A DNA stretch of 52,894 bases from an uncultured Dietzia sp. Its GTDB lineage: Bacteria > Actinomycetota > Actinomycetes > Mycobacteriales > Mycobacteriaceae. Positions 48,680 to 52,894 of the stretch are shown in pieces. Each line of letters starts with the position of its first letter. The stretch's first letter is position 1. The stretch spans positions 1 through 52,894 of the forward strand of contig NZ_CALMYY010000072.1 of the NCBI RefSeq assembly GCF_937873725.1. The letters run 5' to 3'. A program made the translations under genes and the position numbers. A model generated the notes under the pieces. That model was not told the origin of the DNA, did not search any database, and saw only the letters and a list, made by a program, of their open reading frames with translations.

Positions 48680-49975
48680 TCAGGCGTACTGCTTGGCCAT
48701 GACGTGGTCCACGGCCTCGTAGCAGATCTCGATGCCGCGGTCGCGCTCGTCGTCGGACAGCGTGAGCGGGGCCAGGAACTTGACCACCTCGTCGCTCGGG
48801 CCGGCGGTCTCCACCAGCATCTTGTTGTCGAAGCAGCGGGCCATGACCTCTCCGGCCAGCTCCGGCTTCTCGAGGAAGGCGATGCCGAACGCCATGCCGC
48901 GGCCGCGCAGCTCGAGCTTGTCCTGGTACTTGTAGACCAGCGGCGAGAAGCGCTCGCGCAGGATTCGGCCGTTCTCCAGGGTGCGGTTCTGCAGCGTGTC
49001 GTCGGACCAGTACTTGCGCAGCGCCACCTCGGCGGTGACGAACGCCATGTTGTTCCCGCGGAACGTGCCGTTGTGCTCGCCCGGGGTCCATTCGTCCAGG
49101 TCGCGACGGAACAGCGTCAGCGCCAACGGCAGGCCGTAGCCGCCGATCGACTTGGAGAGCGTGACGATGTCGGGCTTGATGCCGGCGAACTCGAACGAGA
49201 AGAACTCGCCGGTGCGGCCGCAGCCCATCTGCACGTCGTCCACGATGAGCAGGATGTCGTGGCGGACGCACAGGTCGTTGAGCGCCCGGAGCCACTCGGC
49301 GCGGGCGGCGTTGATGCCGCCCTCGCCCTGGACGCACTCGACGATCACGGCCGCCGGGCGGTTCATGCCCGAGCCGGAGTCGACCAGCACGCGCTCCATC
49401 CACTGGAAGTCCTCGGTGACGCCGCCGAAGTAGTTGTCGTACGGCATCGGCGTGGCGTGGACCAGCGGGATGCCGGCGCCGGCGCGCTTCATCGAGTTGC
49501 CCGTCACCGACAGTGAGCCGAGGGTCATGCCGTGGAACGAGTTGGTGAAGTTGATGATCGCCTCGCGGCCGGTGACCTTGCGGGCCAGCTTGAGCGCCGA
49601 TTCGACCGCGTTGGTACCCGTCGGCCCGGGGAACATCACCTTGTAGTCCAGCCCCCGTGGCTCGAGGACGTTCGAGGAGAACGTCTCCAGGAACGCCCGC
49701 TTGGCCACGGTGTACTTGTCCAACGAGTGGGTGACGCCGTCGCGCTGGATGTACTCGAGCAGCGCGGCCTTCATGTCGTCGTCGTTGTGTCCGTAGTTCA
49801 GCGCGCCGGCACCGCCGAAGAAGTCGAGGTACTCGTCGCCGTCGACGGTGGTGAGCGTGGTGCCCTTGGCGGTGTCGAACACCACCGGCCAGTTCCGCGA
49901 GTAGCTCCGGACCTCCGACTCGCGATCGGCGAAGATCGAGGTGTCCAGGTTGGCGGCTTGTGTGGATTCGGTCAT
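48680..49975 (-). CDS. ectB: L-2,4-diaminobutyrate:2-oxoglutarate transaminase
   Basis: A 431-residue class III PLP aminotransferase that converts aspartate semialdehyde to 2,4-diaminobutyrate, the first ectoine-specific step. PLP lysine K275 in TLSKSIGGYG, cofactor aspartate in IVDDVQMGCGRTG (D246/D247), phosphate motif GPTGTNAVESALKLAR (117-132) and FHGMTLGSLS (148-157). Full length. Start ATG 49975; the Shine-Dalgarno is weak. 61 nt downstream of ectA in the same operon. Confidence 0.97.
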   Translation of the reverse strand: MTESTQAANLDTSIFADRESEVRSYSRNWPVVFDTAKGTTLTTVDGDEYLDFFGGAGALNYGHNDDDMKAALLEYIQRDGVTHSLDKYTVAKRAFLETFSSNVLEPRGLDYKVMFPGPTGTNAVESALKLARKVTGREAIINFTNSFHGMTLGSLSVTGNSMKRAGAGIPLVHATPMPYDNYFGGVTEDFQWMERVLVDSGSGMNRPAAVIVECVQGEGGINAARAEWLRALNDLCVRHDILLIVDDVQMGCGRTGEFFSFEFAGIKPDIVTLSKSIGGYGLPLALTLFRRDLDEWTPGEHNGTFRGNNMAFVTAEVALRKYWSDDTLQNRTLENGRILRERFSPLVYKYQDKLELRGRGMAFGIAFLEKPELAGEVMARCFDNKMLVETAGPSDEVVKFLAPLTLSDDERDRGIEICYEAVDHVMAKQYA

Positions 49976-50036
49976 CTCTTGAGATCACTCCATTGGATCG
50001 GGCGCGGCGCTCGACGCGCGGCGGGTCGCGGGCCCT

Positions 50037-50549
50037 TCAGGAAATCGTGTACAGGTGTTCCGGCTCGTGTCCTTCTCCGAGCAACTCGGATCCGAGGTAG
50101 TCCTCGCTCGACAGCGCCATGCCTCGGTCTCGGGCCACGGCGCCGAAGGTGCGCTGCGACGCCTCGTTGTCGGGGCTGATGGTGGTCCGCAGCCGGACCA
50201 CGCCGCGCGCGGCGAGACGGTCCATCAGGCTGTGCAGCAACCGGGCGGCGAGTCCCTTGCCGCGCTGGTCTGCGTCGACGCCCACCTGCCACACGAAGAT
50301 CGTGTCCGGCTCGGAGGGGCGGAGGAAGCCGGTGACAAAGCCGACGACCCGGTCCCCGACCTCCACCACCACGGAACTCTCCGAGAACTCCGCCCCCCAC
50401 AGCACGTAGGCGTAGGGGGAGTTGAGATCGAGGACGCCGCTGTCGCGGGCGATCTCCCACATGCGGGTGCCATCAGCCGCCGTGGGCCGGCGGAAAACCG
50501 CGTCGGACGAATCAGGGGTACGGGGTGTTTCTCGTTCTCCTGGGGTCAT
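50037..50549 (-). CDS. ectA: L-2,4-diaminobutyrate gamma-acetyltransferase
   Basis: A 170-residue GNAT enzyme that acetylates 2,4-diaminobutyrate with acetyl-CoA. FRRPTAADGTRMWEIARDSGVLDLNSPYAYVLW is the typical EctA opening (split here as RRPTAADGTRMWEIARDS and LDLNSPYAYVLW); acetyl-CoA loop VGVDADQRGKGLAARLL; TTISPDNEASQRTF and the C-terminal GHEPEHLY. ATG 50549 (MTPGERETPR) is chosen; an in-frame extension upstream lacks EctA similarity. First gene of ectABC. No obvious osmotic regulator binding site could be identified in the 179-bp divergent region. Confidence 0.96.
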   Translation of the reverse strand: MTPGERETPRTPDSSDAVFRRPTAADGTRMWEIARDSGVLDLNSPYAYVLWGAEFSESSVVVEVGDRVVGFVTGFLRPSEPDTIFVWQVGVDADQRGKGLAARLLHSLMDRLAARGVVRLRTTISPDNEASQRTFGAVARDRGMALSSEDYLGSELLGEGHEPEHLYTIS

Positions 50550-50728
50550 AGTCAGATTCCACCGTAGAGAGAACGGACCGTTGATGCATCCGCCTTCGAC
50601 GATCCCGCGCTCGATCCGCGACGAGTCCGCAGGTGGCTCCGCCCGAGTGAGGTGCATCACCCGGCGCGGTCGGGGGGCTGACGCCGCCATCCCTCCCGGG
50701 GGCGGCCGGCAAGTGGCAGAATCCGTGT

Positions 50729-51157
50729 ATGGACGCCAACCCGATCACCGAATTCGACGAGTCCCGCTCCCTGGAATTGCTCGCCACCGAGTCCCTCGGC
50801 CGTCTCGTCACCGTTACCGGGGGGCGGGCCGACATCTTCCCCGTGAACTACGCCGTGTCCCCCGAGGGCAAGCTGTACTTCCGCACCGCGGAGGGGACCA
50901 AACTGGCGGGGATCACCGTCCACCCGGACGTCGTGTTCCAGGTCGATCACATCCGGGGCGGCGACGCCTGGTCGATCGTCATCCGGGGGCAGGCCCGCCG
51001 CCTCGACGGCTTCGAGGAGATCAACCAGGCCGAGGAACTGAACCTCAAGCCGTGGATCCCGACCCTCAAGTACAACTTCGTCGAGATCACCCCGGAGCGG
51101 ATCTCCGGCCGGGGCTTCACCTTCGGCGAGGAGCCCGAGCGCTACACGGGGTACTGA
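50729..51157 (+). CDS. Pyridoxamine 5'-phosphate oxidase family (flavin/F420-binding split barrel) protein
   Basis: A 142-residue split-barrel protein: SLGRLVTVTGGRADIFPVNYAV then KLYFRTAEGTKLAGI and SIVIRGQARRLD. These match the FMN/F420-binding PPOX superfamily, as in small actinobacterial members of unknown substrate. A CAGAAT box 6 nt before ATG 50729 suggests a leaderless start. It diverges from ectA and its last 16 bp overlap the converging arsC. Confidence 0.82.
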   Translation: MDANPITEFDESRSLELLATESLGRLVTVTGGRADIFPVNYAVSPEGKLYFRTAEGTKLAGITVHPDVVFQVDHIRGGDAWSIVIRGQARRLDGFEEINQAEELNLKPWIPTLKYNFVEITPERISGRGFTFGEEPERYTGY

Positions 51158-51612
51158 GCGCGACCGCCCGGCTCCGCCGACAGCCGGGCCCACAGTTCGC
51201 GCACGCGGGCCGCGATGTCGTCGCGGATGAGTGCCATCCGCTCGGGCCCCTCGATCCCCTGCTCACTCGGCTCGACGGTCTCCCACACCTCGATGGGTGC
51301 GCGCATCCCGTCCACGGGCTCGAGCCGGGCCGCCGTACCGAGGACGACGACGACGTCGGCCCGCCGCATCACGTCGTCGTCGACCGGAGTGGCCACGCCA
51401 CCGGCCATGTCGACCCCGATCTCGGCCAGCGACGCCACCGACTCGGAGTTCGGCCCCTTCCCCAGCGCCGGCTGCGTGCCGGCGGAATGGACTTCCACGG
51501 CCCCGTCTCCCGCCACGGCCCGGAGCAGCGCATCCGCCATCTGGGACTTCCCGCGATTGGACTTGCACACGAACAGGACGGTCGCGCGGGGCGCCTCGGG
51601 GTCCGGCATCAT
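51142..51612 (-). CDS. arsC: Mycothiol-dependent-type arsenate reductase
   Basis: A 156-residue LMW-phosphatase-fold protein. The anion loop is VLFVCKSNRGKSQMADAL with C16 and K22, that is C-X5-K where classic enzymes have C-X5-R. This lysine form, and the blocks SVASLAEIGVDM and QGIEGPERM, match the Corynebacterium glutamicum ArsC1/ArsC2 enzymes, which form an arseno-mycothiol adduct later reduced by mycoredoxin. ATG 51612 overlaps the ACR3 stop (ATGA), so the two are translated together. Reaction with mycothiol is inferred by family. Confidence 0.88.
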   Translation of the reverse strand: MMPDPEAPRATVLFVCKSNRGKSQMADALLRAVAGDGAVEVHSAGTQPALGKGPNSESVASLAEIGVDMAGGVATPVDDDVMRRADVVVVLGTAARLEPVDGMRAPIEVWETVEPSEQGIEGPERMALIRDDIAARVRELWARLSAEPGGRAQYPV

Positions 51613-52775
51613 CGGTGCTCGGCTCCTGCCGCGCGGGCCGCGGCGGACGTGTCCTGGTGGATCGCGCCGGGGACCGTGGGGTCACCCCTGAAGAGTCGCT
51701 TTCCCGCCCACAGGCTGACGTAGACGAGGGCGATGAGCACCGGGACCTCGATGAGCGGCCCGACGACCCCGGCGAGGGCCTGTCCGGACGCGACGCCCCA
51801 GGTGCCGATGCTCACCGCGATGGCCAGCTCGAAGTTGTTGCCCGCGGCGGTGAACGCGACCGCGGTGGACTTGGCGTAGTTCAGACCGCTCGCCCGCGCG
51901 GCGAGCAGGCTCCCGCCGAACATGATGACGAAGTAGGCCAGCAGGGGAAGCGCGATCCGGGCCACATCGAGGGGGCGCTCGATGATCGCGTCGCCCTGGA
52001 ACGCGAAGAGCACGACGATCGTGAACAGCAGTCCGTAGAGGGCCCACGGCCCGATCTTCGGCAGGAACGTCTCCTCGTACCACTCGCGCCCCTTGGCCTT
52101 CTCGCCGAAGTGCCGGGTGAGGAACCCCGCCAGCAGGGGGATGCCGAGGAACACCAGGACGCTCAGCGCGATCGCCCACACGGAGAAGTCAGCGCTCGTG
52201 GTCTCCAACCCCAGCCACCCCGGCAGGACCTGGAGGTAGAACCATCCGAGGCCGGCGAAGGCGATCACCTGGAAGACCGAGTTGATCGCGACGAGCACCG
52301 CCGCGGCCTCGCGGTCCCCGCAGGCGAGGTCGTTCCAGATGAAGACCATGGCGATGCAGCGGGCGAGCCCCACCACGACGAGGCCGGTCCGGTATTCGGG
52401 CAGGTCGGGAAGCATGAGCCAGGCCAGCGTGAACATCAGGGCCGGCCCGATGATCCAGTTGAGGAGCAGCGACAGCGCGAGGAGCCTGCGATCGCTCGTG
52501 ACGCGGTGGGTCTCGTCGTAGCGGACCTTGGCCAGGACCGGGTACATCATGACCAGCAGGCCGAAGGCGATCGGCAGGGAGACGTCGGCCACCTTCACGG
52601 TGTCGAGGGCGTCGGCGATGCCGGGGACGAAGCGACCCAGCAGGAGCCCCGTCGCCATGGCGACGAGAATCCACACGGCGAGGTAGCGGTCGAGGAAGGA
52701 CATCTGGGCGGCCACGGGCGCGCCGGGATCGGTGGTGGCGCCGGGACCGGCGGGGGCCGAGGCCTGTGTACTCAT
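51609..52775 (-). CDS. acr3: ACR3-family arsenite efflux transporter
   Basis: A 388-residue ten-helix membrane transporter that expels arsenite. The FIWNDLACGD motif preceded by ARCIAMV carries the conserved cysteine of ACR3 helix 4; KSTAVAFTAAGNNFELAIAV and GPLIEVPVLIALVYVSLW are the conserved helix 9 and 10 regions. The N-terminal ~24 residues before SFLDRYLAVW are polar. ATG 52775 lies 7 nt after a TAGGGT -10 box. Co-translated with arsC by stop-start overlap. Confidence 0.93.
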   Translation of the reverse strand: MSTQASAPAGPGATTDPGAPVAAQMSFLDRYLAVWILVAMATGLLLGRFVPGIADALDTVKVADVSLPIAFGLLVMMYPVLAKVRYDETHRVTSDRRLLALSLLLNWIIGPALMFTLAWLMLPDLPEYRTGLVVVGLARCIAMVFIWNDLACGDREAAAVLVAINSVFQVIAFAGLGWFYLQVLPGWLGLETTSADFSVWAIALSVLVFLGIPLLAGFLTRHFGEKAKGREWYEETFLPKIGPWALYGLLFTIVVLFAFQGDAIIERPLDVARIALPLLAYFVIMFGGSLLAARASGLNYAKSTAVAFTAAGNNFELAIAVSIGTWGVASGQALAGVVGPLIEVPVLIALVYVSLWAGKRLFRGDPTVPGAIHQDTSAAARAAGAEHR

Positions 52776-52782
52776 GGGCACA

Positions 52783-52811
52783 ACCCTATTGATTGCATCG
52801 ACAATCGTCAA
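52783..52811 (-). promoter_or_regulatory. Promoter and ArsR-like operator for acr3-arsC
   Basis: On the minus strand -35 TTGACG (52811-52806), a 17-bp spacer and -10 TAGGGT (52788-52783), 7 nt before the ATG. Within it TTGATTGCATCGACAATCGTCAA read on the plus strand (52789-52811) is an imperfect inverted repeat with TTGA/TCAA ends, as in ArsR/SmtB operators. Arsenite-responsive repression is likely, though no arsR is in the window. Confidence 0.65.
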
Positions 52812-52840
52812 TATGTTCTGCATCGGCCCGGCTGCGCTTC

Positions 52841-52894
52841 TCAGAAGGGTGGGGGGTCGAGGAGTTCGTCGAGGAGGTGGCGGATTTCTTGTTC
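52841..52894 (-). CDS. C-terminal end of an unidentified gene running off the window
   Basis: Seventeen codons read into the window on the minus strand before a TGA at 52843-52841, giving EQEIRHLLDELLDPPPF. A leucine-rich helix and Pro end would fit several families; it is too short to identify. Only the open frame and codon use support it. Confidence 0.35.
   Translation of the reverse strand, partial: EQEIRHLLDELLDPPPF

Noticed and set aside
1..52894. tRNA, rRNA, prophage, complete insertion sequence or toxin-antitoxin pair
   Set aside because: No cloverleaf, rRNA block, transposase motif or typical small toxin-antitoxin pair was found on either strand.

Overview
The window is very GC-rich, gene-dense DNA from a mycolic-acid-producing actinobacterium (order Mycobacteriales). 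Its gene content is the cell-envelope region known from Mycobacterium tuberculosis Rv0198c to Rv0238: Zmp1-like M13 protease, MmpL3, NYN protein, TrmB, a hypothetical pair, GTP-dependent PEP carboxykinase, aldehyde dehydrogenase, methyltransferase, glycosyltransferase, DUF3068 protein, acyltransferase, AftD, DUF2613 peptide, LpqI and a TetR regulator. An ectoine operon and mycothiol-type genes are added. The halotolerant genus Dietzia is my best guess; this is inference, with no 16S or database search behind it.

Layout. 1-11.4 kb: M13 protease (last residues cut off by the window edge), TM2, DUF4395, pentapeptide and GH25 proteins, then a leftward run trmB > NYN > mmpL3 > flippase-like protein > DUF3054. 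11.5-13.8 kb: three rightward genes chained by 4-bp overlaps, two of which look like degenerate bacterial dynamins. 13.9-19 kb: pckG with a strong terminator, then a proline-rich anchored protein, a histidine kinase and a response regulator that lacks the usual interdomain linker. 19-33 kb: envelope glycan and lipid genes (ALDH, methyltransferase, GT4, two large membrane proteins, DUF3068, acyltransferase, AftD, DUF2613). 33-37 kb: TetR, FadD6-like ligase, alpha/beta hydrolase. 37-42.7 kb: argJ, SnoaL-like protein, a 62-residue helical peptide, SRPBCC, nitronate monooxygenase, lpqI, tag. 42.7-48 kb: a leftward membrane-protein and GST run, DUF2332, and a PIG-L deacetylase flanked by inverted repeats. 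48.2-50.5 kb: ectABC (leftward). 50.7-52.9 kb: a PPOX protein, a mycothiol-type arsenate reductase and an ACR3 arsenite pump, then the very end of another gene.

How it works together. MmpL3 (trehalose monomycolate export), AftD (arabinan branching), LpqI (peptidoglycan amino sugar release) and the glycosyl- and acyltransferases build or recycle the mycolyl-arabinogalactan envelope. EctABC makes the compatible solute ectoine from aspartate semialdehyde. ArsC and ACR3 reduce and expel arsenic. Many genes begin 5-7 nt after a TANNNT-like box, which suggests widespread leaderless transcription.

Cautions. Two homopolymer tracts (24981-25088 and 41995-42055) look like assembly artefacts; they corrupt the flippase gene and the end of tag. 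I saw no rRNA, tRNA, CRISPR array, prophage or complete insertion sequence.
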